A stretch of DNA of 39,279 bases from Planctomycetota bacterium (GCA_029260815.1 JAJDCN010000078.1:1-39279), one strand, 5' to 3'; positions 25,044 through 37,743 are shown, counted from the first letter of the stretch. Numbers and translations: made by a program. Notes: generated by a model not told the origin, from the sequence alone.

Positions 25044-26264
25044 TTACGGCCCGTCGGGCAGGTGTACCAACTCCATGCCGTCGTCGAGATCCTGCACGCA
25101 CAGCACGACGATCGTTGCCAACTCATCGACGACGCTGTCGACCTGGAGCGTGAGCGTGACGACCCGGAAGGTCCCGTCCGCGTTGGGCACCGAGGGCATC
25201 ACGTCCACGCGCGGGTCGTCCAGGGTAATGATCTCCCGATCGCCACGCTGGCGGCGGAAGCCGAGTCGGTAGACGCCGCCATCCCGCGGGTGGGTACGGA
25301 TGTGATGGACCGGCACAAAGCGTCCGTTGCCCAGAATCGCGCCGAACTGCCAGTGCCGATCGCCCTCGGTCAGGATTGACACCCCGACCCGTGGATTGTC
25401 CGCCCCGCTGTGAGTTGCGATCGCGTTGGGCAGCTTAGGGAAAGAGATCTTGTAAACTTTGCCCCCATCCGCGTTGCAAGCGAACAGATCCCCGTTCGTA
25501 TTGAATCCCAGCCCCCTAATTCCGCTAGAGAAGCCATTTGCAAAAATCGTAGCGTTCTTGTCGGGGTCAATTTTGTGAATGACCTCAAGGTGAAAGCCAT
25601 TCGCGTATAGGTTCCCAGCAGAATCAAACGCAAGGTACTCCGCACCCGAAACACCCAGTTTGAAGATCGTCACCTCACCCGCGGTGTTGATGCGGTAGAT
25701 TGTATTTAAGCTTCGATTTGCCACGTAAATGAAACCGTCGGGCCCTGCGGCGATACCGACGATGCCGACTCCGAGACCTTCGGCGAATACGCTGGTGTTG
25801 CCACTGAGATCGGAGCGAATGACTTTCCCCGTAAAAAATTCAGTGTAATAAAGGAAGCCGTCGTGAAACGTAATTCCATTCGAGACCGGGCCTGTGATAA
25901 ATTGTAGCTTGGCACCACCCACGATCTCCCAAATCGTAGGATTCTCGGTATCCCCTGTACCACTTACGACGAACAAACGCCCATCCGACGAGTGTACGGG
26001 CTGATGAGGCCGAACGATGCCACCAAGTACCGGAGTAATTGTGCTATCGGGATCCACCCGATAAATAAAACCTGATCCTGCAGCCGAGAGGAACATTTGG
26101 CCAGCTGAGTTGAAGTCGAATGCAACAGGCCCGTTTAGCCCGCTTACGAACTCTTCAATGAGGTAGCCCTCAGGCACACTAGGCGCAGCGTGAGCGGTTG
26201 GTATGTTGGGCCCGAGCAGGCAGAGGAACAGAACAGCAAAAGCCGGAATCAGTTTGCACAGCAT
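25044..26264 (-). CDS. Secreted NHL/SMP-30-like beta-propeller protein with shared C-terminal domain
   Basis: This 406-residue protein has a signal peptide (LLGPNIPTAHA, cleavage before APSVP). Residues about 25-275 contain repeated six- or seven-bladed propeller units of the NHL/SMP-30 kind (GPVAFDFNSAGQMFLSA, GIAAGPDGFIYVANRS, YLAFDSAGNLYANGF, GLGFNTNGDLFACNAD). The last 127 residues, from NAIATHSG to VHLPDGP, are a separate domain that is also found at the end of the neighbouring lectin protein. The start at 26264 is preceded by AAAGGAA. Base use of the propeller part looks lower in GC than that of the C-terminal domain. It lies directly downstream of the lectin gene in the same orientation. 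Function unknown. Confidence 0.8.
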   Translation of the reverse strand: MLCKLIPAFAVLFLCLLGPNIPTAHAAPSVPEGYLIEEFVSGLNGPVAFDFNSAGQMFLSAAGSGFIYRVDPDSTITPVLGGIVRPHQPVHSSDGRLFVVSGTGDTENPTIWEIVGGAKLQFITGPVSNGITFHDGFLYYTEFFTGKVIRSDLSGNTSVFAEGLGVGIVGIAAGPDGFIYVANRSLNTIYRINTAGEVTIFKLGVSGAEYLAFDSAGNLYANGFHLEVIHKIDPDKNATIFANGFSSGIRGLGFNTNGDLFACNADGGKVYKISFPKLPNAIATHSGADNPRVGVSILTEGDRHWQFGAILGNGRFVPVHHIRTHPRDGGVYRLGFRRQRGDREIITLDDPRVDVMPSVPNADGTFRVVTLTLQVDSVVDELATIVVLCVQDLDDGMELVHLPDGP

Positions 26265-26303
26265 CTGAGTTTCCTTTCGTTGTTTTGACGAACAGCAAGA
26301 CAT

Positions 26304-27611
26304 TTAAGGACCCTTCGGCAGGTGGACGGGTTCCAGGCCATCGGCAAGGTTTCGGACTTGGAGGATCACTTCCCGCTCGAGTACGTCATCGTCATCCACG
26401 TTGAGGGTCAGCACGACGCGCCGGAACGTGCCGTCGGGTTGTTCGCCGCCGGTTTCGACCGCCACGCGCGGGTCGTCGAGGGGGATGACTTCGCGGTCCG
26501 CACTCTTGCGACGGAAACCAAGTCTGTGGATTTTACCGTCGCGCGGATGCGTGCGGGTAAAGCGAATCGGAGCAAAGTGTCCATTGCCCAGGATCGCGCC
26601 AAATTCCCAATTCCGATCGCCCACGCTCAGAATCGACACCCCGACCCGCGGGCTGTCCGACCCGCTGTGCGTCGCGATGGCGTTGGAGATGCGGCGCTCG
26701 ACAATGCCGGGAAGACTATGGCCGCCCTTCCAGTCGTTCCACTGAATGGGGGTGTCAGAGATAGAGGTGTATATGTGTCCGTAGTCCTCAATCCCTCCAT
26801 TGTCGTTTGGCACATTCGGCTTCCAGTTGACGTACGTGACAGGTTCACCGCTAATCCAGCGGAATGCACCCTCTGTTTCGCCGTCCCATATGCCTATCCA
26901 CGCCCCAATATAGGCTGGTGCTGCTGGCAGGAGAGTGTTGAAAATCCAGTTGTTTTCATCAGCATCGTTGATTGTAACAAGGTGTGCTCCATTTGCGCGT
27001 GCTTGGAACTCCGCAGCCGTCCAATTCATAGGCGCCGTCATGCGGTATTCGTTGCCATTGTGCTCGATCCAGTCGGTCAGCCATGCATGAGTTACCACGG
27101 GTCCTGGGTCGGAGCCCGACAGGGGGCGTTCAAGAATTGCCACTAGTGATTGTTCCGGTGGGAAATCATTCCACTTCGAGGAGCTAGCGTGGGTAGGTCC
27201 TGTCATATGGACGCAATCCTCCCATGCGTTAAGATTATTCGGCTCACCCGTCATCCAATTTGTGTAAGCTACCGGTTCGCCATTGACCCACACGAAGGAG
27301 CCCTCTTGCTGACCGTCCCACATTCCAATCCAAGCTCCGTTCTTCTGATCAGAAAACAAGGGTGAGAACGTATTAAATACCCAGGCGTTTTCGTCTCCGG
27401 TATTAATTGTAACCAAGTGCGCATTGTTTTTCTGTGCGAGGAACTCGGCGACGGTCCAGTTCATGGGTCCCGTCATGCGGTACTCGTGTCCGTTGTGTTC
27501 GATCCAGTCGGTCAGCCATAGCGCATCGCCCGCGCCTTGTGCAGTCTCCATGCTGGACCCGAGCAGGCAGAGGGTCAGAACAAAAAGGGTTGAGATGAGT
27601 TTGCGTGTCAT
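26304..27611 (-). CDS. Secreted double C-type lectin-like protein with shared C-terminal domain
   Basis: The 435 residues start with a signal peptide (MTRKLISTLFVLTLCLLGSS, cleavage near QGAG). Two C-type lectin-like domains follow, about 30-160 and 178-305. The first keeps WIGMWDGQQEGSFVW, an EPN motif in TGEPNN, and the ED...WND calcium and core residues. The second has the same frame (WIGIWDGETEGAFRW, NDNGGIEDY, WNDW), but VPN replaces EPN, so sugar binding may differ. The two domains are tandem duplicates that remain similar in DNA. The last 126 residues, starting NAIATHSG, match the C-terminus of the next gene. AAAGGAA lies upstream of the ATG. It probably binds an extracellular polymer or ligand. 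Confidence 0.85.
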   Translation of the reverse strand: MTRKLISTLFVLTLCLLGSSMETAQGAGDALWLTDWIEHNGHEYRMTGPMNWTVAEFLAQKNNAHLVTINTGDENAWVFNTFSPLFSDQKNGAWIGMWDGQQEGSFVWVNGEPVAYTNWMTGEPNNLNAWEDCVHMTGPTHASSSKWNDFPPEQSLVAILERPLSGSDPGPVVTHAWLTDWIEHNGNEYRMTAPMNWTAAEFQARANGAHLVTINDADENNWIFNTLLPAAPAYIGAWIGIWDGETEGAFRWISGEPVTYVNWKPNVPNDNGGIEDYGHIYTSISDTPIQWNDWKGGHSLPGIVERRISNAIATHSGSDSPRVGVSILSVGDRNWEFGAILGNGHFAPIRFTRTHPRDGKIHRLGFRRKSADREVIPLDDPRVAVETGGEQPDGTFRRVVLTLNVDDDDVLEREVILQVRNLADGLEPVHLPKGP

Positions 27612-28062
27612 TGTGTTATGTTCCTTTCGGCGGTCACGGCCTCAAGCGGAGTTGTGGAAAAATGAGTCTCTACATATGTGGTGGTGGCGCACGAGAGAAT
27701 TAGTAGGAGGTTTTTGGATGCAGTACATTAGGTGTCGGTGTGTCGGCATGGATTGGACCATTTTCTTTCTCCCCGCATCGAGGACGCGAAGGGGGCAGTT
27801 TAGCAAAATCGGCGGTATTTCTCAACAGTTTTATTGGAAAACCGCCGGGCTTTACAAGGTTTTGCAAAGTCTTGCGTTTTGGCGGGTTTTTGTGTCCAAA
27901 CGATGTCTGAACTATGCTTGCGCCACGCGCGGGCCGTGCGGGGAAGTAAAGAGAGTTTACACAAAAAGGGTGTTTTTCGCGTTTAGCAAAGGAGTGTCAT
28001 GTTAAATATAAGGTTTTTGTTCGGGCCGAATTTCAGTGTGGAAATCTTTCTGATTTTTCCTG
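27612..28062. other. Intergenic region upstream of the rRNA promoter
   Basis: No gene is convincing here. It is less GC-rich than the coding flanks, with T-rich tracts close to the rRNA promoter (about 28040-28062) that could act as an UP element. Open frames on the plus strand run into the promoter or overlap the lectin gene and have no family resemblance. The divergent start of the lectin gene lies at its left edge, but I see no clear promoter for it. Confidence 0.5.
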
Positions 28063-28090
28063 TTGACAGTTTTGCGCGTCGTGCTACACT
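28063..28090 (+). promoter_or_regulatory. rRNA operon promoter
   Basis: TTGACA (28063-28068) matches the -35 consensus and TACACT (28085-28090) is a good -10, with 16 bases between them. The region before it is T-rich, suggesting an UP element. Transcription should start near 28097, about 360 bases before 16S. Confidence 0.85.
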
Positions 28091-28202
28091 GTGCGTCTGG
28101 AATGACCACCGGGTCTTCTGAAATAGTTAGTAGCCGAGCGAAGCATTTGGTTGCAAGCAATTTTTATCGGCAAGCGCCAAAGGCTTCATTTTTTTTCGGT
28201 GA

Positions 28203-28221
28203 ATCGATCTTTGAAAATTGA
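28203..28221 (+). promoter_or_regulatory. Leader motif shared with the 23S leader (possible antitermination site)
   Basis: ATCGATCTTTGAAAATTGA in the 16S leader is nearly identical to ATCGATCTTTGATAACTGA at 30798-30816 before 23S. Position and repetition before both large rRNAs suggest a boxA/nut-type or processing signal. Confidence 0.5.
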
Positions 28222-28459
28222 GGCGAAGTCGTGAGACGTGAGGATGTGGATTGGTAACGATCCAGCGATCCGGCGCATTTAGCGCTGGATGTTTTGGAAG
28301 CCGGCCGATCGATCACAACCTGTACGCAAGGGACTTGTTTGCGCCGCGAGCAATCGCGGGGTGGCGAGTCCATGTGAGTAGTAACTTGCGCACGTCTTCA
28401 TGCAATACGTGCGAGTTAAGTTTTGCGCAAAAGTATGAAGATTGTGCCAGACATATCAA

Positions 28460-30032
<1,573 letters not shown>

Positions 30033-30121
30033 CACTTAGACGTGTGGAGCGCCGAAAGGTACCGCACGATTATCGGCGCATCCCCTACGTCCGCGACTCG
30101 CCTTAATCTATATAACGATAG

Positions 30122-30312
30122 CACCGGACGCAGTCCGGTTCTTCTGACGCGAAGGAGCGGGGGCGGTTTGCAATACGCCTTGCCGCGACAAACTCGTCGA
30201 TTTTAGTTGTTCAAAAAATCAGAATCGAAGAGCCTTTCCGCGGCAAAGGCTGTCGGCGTAATCAAGCGCTGGGTTCGCGGTTCATGGCAGCGGAGCCTCT
30301 CCGCCCGGCTGG
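30122..30312 (+). repeat. ITS repeat module 1, before tRNA-Ile
   Basis: This module starts CACCGGACGCAGTCCGGTTC, which includes the perfect hairpin CCGGAC-GCA-GTCCGG, continues through GATTTTAGTTGTTCAA and AATCGAAGAG, and ends with GGCAGCGGAGCCTCTCCGC shortly before tRNA-Ile. The same order is repeated at 30387-30570. Bases 30026-30121, between 16S and the module, are ordinary processed spacer. Confidence 0.8.
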
Positions 30313-30389
30313 GGGCTTATAGCTCAGTTGGTTAGAGCGCGCGCCTGATAAGCGCGAGGTCGGAAGTTCGAGTCTTCCTAAGCCCACCA
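30313..30389 (+). tRNA. tRNA-Ile (GAT)
   Basis: The 77 bases fold as a tRNA with acceptor GGGCTTA paired to TAAGCCC, D-arm AGCTCAGTTGGTTAGAGC, anticodon GAT in GCCTGATAAGC, T-arm GAAGTTCGAGTCTTC, and an encoded CCA. It lies in the usual place between 16S and 23S. Confidence 0.97.
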
Positions 30390-30570
30390 CCGGACGCAGT
30401 CCGGTTCTTCTAACGCGAAGGGGCTGGGATGATTCTTGACACGCCGCGCCGCGGCCGACTCGTTGATTTTAGTTCTTCAAGCAGCCTGAATCGAAGAGTT
30501 TTTCCGCGGCAGTGTCGGTGGGATTATCGAACAATGGCCTTCGCGTTACATGGCAGCGGAGCCTCTCCGC
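30387..30570 (+). repeat. ITS repeat module 2, before tRNA-Ala
   Basis: It repeats module 1: CACCGGACGCAGTCCGGTTC (its first bases overlap the CCA of tRNA-Ile), AACGCGAAGG, CTCGTTGATTTTAGTTCTTC, TGAATCGAAGAGTTTTTCCG and CATGGCAGCGGAGCCTCTCC directly before tRNA-Ala. The middle differs by substitutions and small length changes. Confidence 0.8.
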
Positions 30571-30646
30571 GGGCGTGTAGCTCAGTTGGGAGAGCGCCTG
30601 CCTTGCACGCAGGAGGTCGCAGGTTCGAACCCTGTCACGTCCACCA
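30571..30646 (+). tRNA. tRNA-Ala (TGC)
   Basis: The 76 bases fold with acceptor GGGCGTG paired to CACGTCC (one G-U), D-arm AGCTCAGTTGGGAGAGC, anticodon TGC in CCTTGCACGC, T-arm GCAGGTTCGAACCCTGT and an encoded CCA. It is the second tRNA of the standard bacterial rRNA spacer. Confidence 0.97.
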
Positions 30647-30735
30647 CCGTCTAGTTTTTTTAACACGAAGGGACGGGGATGATTCACGGCACGCCTCACC
30701 GCGACACGCTCGTTGATTTTGGTTGAGCGGTTGCT
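30644..30735 (+). repeat. ITS repeat module 3 (partial), after tRNA-Ala
   Basis: After the CCA of tRNA-Ala comes ACCGTCTAG and a T run, then AACACGAAGGGACGGGGATG, ATTCACGGCACGCC and CGCTCGTTGATTTTGGTT. This matches the first half of modules 1 and 2 and the text at 50-107. The second half and a following tRNA are absent. The T run after a short stem could also pause polymerase. Confidence 0.65.
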
Positions 30736-30797
30736 TGGTAATTCGTAAGTCGTAGTTTGTGATTACGGTTTACGAATTCCCAAGTATAGCTTGGGCT

Positions 30798-30816
30798 ATC
30801 GATCTTTGATAACTGA
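30798..30816 (+). promoter_or_regulatory. 23S leader motif matching the 16S leader motif
   Basis: ATCGATCTTTGATAACTGA repeats the motif at 28203-28221 and is followed by ATAG. It lies about 100 bases before 23S and is a candidate antitermination or processing signal. Confidence 0.5.
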
Positions 30817-30915
30817 ATAGTGGGAAATTAGTGGTCTCTTGTGCATCACCTTGAGCCATATTTAAGGATATTATCGCGCGATGCGTTTTCGCAAGGCGCG
30901 GTGGATTGAGAAAAT

Positions 30916-33914
<2,999 letters not shown>

Positions 33915-33984
33915 TTTGAATTCACAAGCGATCACGAAATCCCACTATTTAGAATATACGCGCAGGAAACTGCGCCACAAAAAT

Positions 33985-34094
33985 TTCGGTGACTATAGTG
34001 CAGGGGTCACACCCGTTCCCATCCCGAACACGGTAGTTAAGCCCTGCATGCCGATGATAGTGCGTAAAGCGTGCGAAAGTAGGTCATCGCCGGA
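33985..34094 (+). rRNA. 5S ribosomal RNA
   Basis: About 110 bases contain the loop text CCCGTTCCCATCCCGAACAC, GTTAAGCCCTGCATGCCGAT, and GCGAAAGTAGGTCATCGCCG, and the two ends pair. It lies 70 bases after 23S and before the operon terminator. Confidence 0.93.
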
Positions 34095-34104
34095 TTTTAT
34101 TCAG

Positions 34105-34135
34105 AGGCCCGTGGCAATCCGCCACGGGCCTTTTT
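34105..34135 (+). terminator. rRNA operon terminator
   Basis: AGGCCCGTGGC pairs with GCCACGGGCCT around a short loop and is followed by five T residues (34131-34135). Confidence 0.9.
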
Positions 34136-34159
34136 AACACCCTTTATGTCTCTGCGCCC

Positions 34160-34864
34160 ATGGCACGACGTGGTCTTTTCGAATCGGCCGCAATCTACTA
34201 CGCGCGCTACCGCCGTAGCTATCCCAATGCTCTTTTTGAGCCCTTAGTCAACGACTATCAACTCGATGGCGCAGGTCGCCTATTGGACTTGGGTTGCGGA
34301 ACGGGACCACTCGCCCTGCCACTGTCAGCTCATTTTCAGCATGTCGTTGGCGTCGATCCAGAGCCTGAAATGTTGACGCAGGCCAAGCGCCTCGCAAACG
34401 AAAACAAGATCGTCAACGCAACCTGGTTAGAGCAATCCGCAGAGCAATTGACCCCCGTGATTGGAACCTTTCGCTTAACAACGATTGGATACGCGTTTCA
34501 TTGGATGAATCGCGACGCGGTCCTGCGGTTTGTTTGCCGTCAAACCGAACCCCATGGCGGACTGGCCATCATCGATGCGGGCAATCCTCAAAAATGGACC
34601 ACCACCGAATCCTATCAAAAGGTCACAAAAGAAATTATTCGGCGCTGGCTTGGCGACCGGCGACGAGCCGGAAGTGGGTATCGCACGCCTCCCTCTGAAA
34701 ATCACGAAGCCGTGGTTGCCCGCTCTCCATTTTGTCGACACAAAAAACGCCAGTACACTTGTGAGCGCTGCTGGACGATCGACCAGATTGTGGGATATTG
34801 CTATTCAACTTCTTACTGCAATCCCAAAATCTTAGGAGACAAAAAAAAGCCCTTCGAGCGCTGA
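34160..34864 (+). CDS. Class I SAM-dependent methyltransferase, possibly shortened at the C-terminus
   Basis: The 234 residues carry motif I LLDLGCGTGPLALPL (about 41-55), motif II VGVDPEPEM and the downstream AFHWMNRD pattern common to small SAM methyltransferases of the UbiE/type 11 kind. The later WTIDQIVGYCYSTSYCNPKILG block is typical of one group of these enzymes, and it usually continues with a further short segment; here the frame stops soon after KKPFER. This may be a recent truncation or a natural end. The ATG lies just 24 bases after the rRNA terminator, with no room for a clear promoter, so it may depend on readthrough. The methyl acceptor is unknown. Confidence 0.75.
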   Translation: MARRGLFESAAIYYARYRRSYPNALFEPLVNDYQLDGAGRLLDLGCGTGPLALPLSAHFQHVVGVDPEPEMLTQAKRLANENKIVNATWLEQSAEQLTPVIGTFRLTTIGYAFHWMNRDAVLRFVCRQTEPHGGLAIIDAGNPQKWTTTESYQKVTKEIIRRWLGDRRRAGSGYRTPPSENHEAVVARSPFCRHKKRQYTCERCWTIDQIVGYCYSTSYCNPKILGDKKKPFER

Positions 34865-34880
34865 CCTCTCCCCGGATTTA

Positions 34881-34980
34881 GCACCAGCCTCTATGAGAGG
34901 GTCGGTTGGTGATTTTGTGCCAACGGGGACGTAGGGAGGCCCGGAGGGCCGACCGGAGGACTCCGTTGGCTGACACCGGT
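34881..34980. repeat. Nested inverted repeats between methyltransferase and SGNH genes
   Basis: GCCAACGG (34919-34926) pairs with CCGTTGGC (34963-34970), and inside it GGCCC pairs with GGGCC. A second pair, ACCAGCC and GGTTGGT, flanks the left side. It lies between two convergent genes and may act as a terminator or folded spacer; no clean T run follows. Confidence 0.5.
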
Positions 34981-35037
34981 TGCCCCCAAGCGCCGAACGG
35001 CACTCACAGACCTGAAAAACCATTGCAGAGAGCGCCT

Positions 35038-36126
35038 CTACGAATCCGGCGCACCTTTCGCGATTTCTAACAACGGCTCCTCGCCGGTTGCGCTGAATAA
35101 GTTGTCTGTGAATTGCTCCATGGCCGCGGCCGTAAAGTGGCAGATGTCAGTGAAGTTTTTCCCCGCCGCGTCGATCAGAGCCGTCTGATCGACGAAATAA
35201 GTCTCCCGCTCCCGGGCCACTTGGCGAATCACCCCGTTGTGCGCGTCCAGAGCCTTGATGACATTGGCCGGCTGACCCCACAACTCCACCGGGTATGAGT
35301 ACTTGTCCGCTGTGTAATCCAGCGCACCCGCCTTGTAGCGCTCGTGAGTGTAGTCGGTGGGCACGTAGTAGGCGAAGCTCATGAGCACCACCTTCGCACC
35401 CTGCTCGCGCGCCAGGTCCACGGTCGCGCGCAGGTTGTTGCGAAAGGCATCGGTTGTCTTGATCGTCGCCCCATGCTTTAGCCAGGCCTTCATGTGCAAC
35501 TGAGGGATTGCCTGCCCCCGGGGCTCCAACACAAAGTGGCTCCACAGGTACTGCCCCATCACGGGCAACAGAAAGTCGGGCGACCCGCCGTCCATCACCT
35601 GCCGTGCCATACGATATTGCGTCACGTGCGTGTAGTCCGGTTGGTACACCGCATCCGGGCAGTTATTCGCTCGTACGTCGTTGATCCCGTGATATACGAT
35701 CACCAGGTCAAACGACTTGTCCCGCACCCGACGCATCTTGTAGAGCGTATCGAGTGTTGTGTGACCGGGTTCGGCCAGATGAAAGATTCGAAACCGTCCC
35801 TTATAGAACTTGTTGAGGCCCTTATATATCGCGCCTGAATCGTGCGCCCGACGCATCACCGATCCGCCCAGCAGAAGAATATTCAGCACCCCATCGTCCT
35901 GCGCCACCGGCGCCGTCTCTACCGGCTCCAGGGTTTTGTACAACTGGTAAACCACCCGACCCGGGTGCAACGGCGAGACGTCGTACTGGCTCCACCAGAA
36001 CACCCGCGCCCCGACCTCCAGCAGGAGCAGCAGAAACACAGCGGAGCCGCACAAGCGAAGCGCGCGCTTGCGCCATCGAACCGCTTTGCGTGGCACGGAA
36101 ACGGTGGAATCATTTGAAACGCTCAT
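35038..36126 (-). CDS. Membrane-anchored SGNH/GDSL hydrolase-like protein, paralog 1
   Basis: The 362-residue protein has a cytoplasmic Arg-rich start, one TM near 25-45 (LCGSAVFLLLLLEVGARVF), then an extracytoplasmic domain. SGNH marks are present: the serine block ILLLGGSV near 83-90, block III YHGINDV with Gly and Asn, and the DxxH pair in DICHF near the C-terminus. These enzymes hydrolyse or transfer ester-linked acyl groups, often on cell-surface glycans. YDVSPLHPG after the TM, the NNCPDAVY segment and DYTHERYKAGALDY are shared with its neighbour at 36223. GAGGTG precedes the ATG. The substrate is unknown. Confidence 0.8.
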   Translation of the reverse strand: MSVSNDSTVSVPRKAVRWRKRALRLCGSAVFLLLLLEVGARVFWWSQYDVSPLHPGRVVYQLYKTLEPVETAPVAQDDGVLNILLLGGSVMRRAHDSGAIYKGLNKFYKGRFRIFHLAEPGHTTLDTLYKMRRVRDKSFDLVIVYHGINDVRANNCPDAVYQPDYTHVTQYRMARQVMDGGSPDFLLPVMGQYLWSHFVLEPRGQAIPQLHMKAWLKHGATIKTTDAFRNNLRATVDLAREQGAKVVLMSFAYYVPTDYTHERYKAGALDYTADKYSYPVELWGQPANVIKALDAHNGVIRQVARERETYFVDQTALIDAAGKNFTDICHFTAAAMEQFTDNLFSATGEEPLLEIAKGAPDS

Positions 36127-36222
36127 AACACCTCATATAACACGACCCCTGCGGGCAGACAGCCGAGATCTTTGCTCAAGCTCCCGCGCTCCGCATGTGT
36201 GCACGCGGGTTCTGCCGGGGAA

Positions 36223-37281
36223 CTATGGAGCGTCCGCCCGCTGCAGCGGACGAATCCCGGCACGCTCAACCGCCTCGTAAATAGCCGGCAGGAGGTTGGC
36301 CACGAAGCGCTCAGTCCCAGCCTCCGAGTAGTGACAGATGTCACGGAATAGGTCCCCGCGCTGGGGAATCCGCGCCGCCTGGTCGATAAAGACAACCCCC
36401 TCTTCGGTCCCGACGCGCCGAATCACCTCGTTGTGCGCCTCCAACCCCTTGACGATGTTTGACGGTAGTCCCCAATACTCCACTGGAGCGAAAGTCTCTT
36501 CGTCGTAGTCCAACCGCGCCGCTTCATATTTTTCCCGCGTGTAGTCCGGCGGCAGGTAATAGGGAAACGTCATCAGGATCACCCGCGTCTCCCGCTCCCG
36601 GGCCAGGCGGATGATCGCCCTTAGATTGGCTTCCAGCGAAGGACCTGTCTTTATGCGGGCGCCGTGCGCGGCCATCGCTAGGTTCTCCGACGAAACCGAT
36701 TCGCTCCATGGCTCCTTCACCAACGCCTTGCGAATGCCCTCCCGCAAAATGGGCAGCGCAAAATTAAACGACCCGCCCTCGACGCGTTGCCGATAGATGC
36801 GCAGACGATCCAGGTGCGAGTAGTCCGCTCGAAACACGTCGTCCGGACAGTTGTTCAGGCGCAACTCGTTGATCGATTGACACAGAACGATCAGATCAAA
36901 TGGCTTGTCCTCCAAGAGCTGCAGTTGGAACAGGCTGTCCAGGGACGTCATCCCGCCGTGGGTGAACCCGAATAGGCGCGTCTGCCCCCCGTAACGATCC
37001 GCCAACGTCGCCTGGAGTTTCTTGCTGTGATAGACCTGCTGCAACACAGACGCACCGATCAGGGCGATGTCAAATTGCCCGTCGGACTTGGTGATTTGCA
37101 CACCGTCCACGGCCTGAAGGCCTGGATACATCACCCACAACAGCTCGTCCGGGTGCAGCGGCGACACGTCATACCGGTACCAACAGAAAAGACGCGCGCT
37201 GACTTCCAACAAGAGCAGCACACACATGCCCACAAAGAGTAGTTTCAGAAAACGCTTGCGCCGTTTTTTCGACTGTGTCAA
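36223..37281 (-). CDS. Membrane-anchored SGNH/GDSL hydrolase-like protein, paralog 2
   Basis: This 352-residue protein is a paralog of the one at 35038, with the same TM (LLFVGMCVLLLLEVSARLF), YDVSPLHPDE, NNCPDDVF and DYTREKYEAARLDY segments and the same DICH motif. Its serine block reads IALIGASV and block III reads SINEL, so the usual Gly of block III is replaced by Ser and the Asp by Glu; catalysis may be altered. The start is uncertain: no ATG fits, and I chose the TTG at 37281, with GGGGAA upstream, over a TTG at 37362. A small membrane protein gene lies just upstream. Confidence 0.75.
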   Translation of the reverse strand: MTQSKKRRKRFLKLLFVGMCVLLLLEVSARLFCWYRYDVSPLHPDELLWVMYPGLQAVDGVQITKSDGQFDIALIGASVLQQVYHSKKLQATLADRYGGQTRLFGFTHGGMTSLDSLFQLQLLEDKPFDLIVLCQSINELRLNNCPDDVFRADYSHLDRLRIYRQRVEGGSFNFALPILREGIRKALVKEPWSESVSSENLAMAAHGARIKTGPSLEANLRAIIRLARERETRVILMTFPYYLPPDYTREKYEAARLDYDEETFAPVEYWGLPSNIVKGLEAHNEVIRRVGTEEGVVFIDQAARIPQRGDLFRDICHYSEAGTERFVANLLPAIYEAVERAGIRPLQRADAP

Positions 37282-37386
37282 GTGATTCCCCGCGAGGCGA
37301 TTGATCCGATGCCACCCGATTACTATAGCATCAAGGCTGAAGGTGTTCAACGACTTGCACAAGCGCCTGGATGCTTCGCGAACGCC

Positions 37387-37743
37387 TTAGGATTTATCTT
37401 GTCGCGGCCAGATCTCGAATTCGTACAGGTCGGAGCGCACGTAACGCCGAAGGGTCCGTATTTGGACCTTGGACACAATCGAGATCCCTACGCCTCCGCC
37501 CAACCCGGCACCCCAAGAGCTTGGCTTCAAGAACGCCTCCGCCGAGCCGGGTCCGAAAAGCGCCTCCGCCGTGAGCATGCCACCCAGTGCGCAAAGTCCT
37601 GCCAGTGGGATGAGCAATGCCCAGGTTTGCCAGCGCAACCGGGCCCACCGACTGGCCGATCGCCACACACCTTCCCGCTGGCTGGCCGGAACCTCCGCCA
37701 GTTCGGGAATCACTTTGCACAACTTGTCCATATCAATTTTCAT
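37387..37743 (-). CDS. Small membrane protein of unknown function
   Basis: From the ATG at 37743 the product has 118 residues. It begins with a short soluble part (MKIDMDKLCKVIPELAEVPA), has a hydrophobic span near 43-66 (LLIPLAGLCALGGMLTAEAL), a second weak Gly-rich span near 78-95 and a basic then acidic C-terminus. I do not recognise a family. It is in line with the two SGNH genes and may share their message. A start 51 bases upstream (37794) is possible but lies in a region without a ribosome site. Confidence 0.6.
   Translation of the reverse strand: MKIDMDKLCKVIPELAEVPASQREGVWRSASRWARLRWQTWALLIPLAGLCALGGMLTAEALFGPGSAEAFLKPSSWGAGLGGGVGISIVSKVQIRTLRRYVRSDLYEFEIWPRQDKS

Noticed and set aside
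27424-28005. 193-codon plus-strand open frame
   Set aside because: Its first part is antisense to the lectin gene, the composition is odd (many Arg, Trp and Cys), and no family or good ribosome site supports it.
27999-28121. 40-residue frame with AAAGGAG before its ATG
   Set aside because: It contains the -35 and -10 of the rRNA promoter, so the overlap with a strong rRNA start makes translation unlikely.
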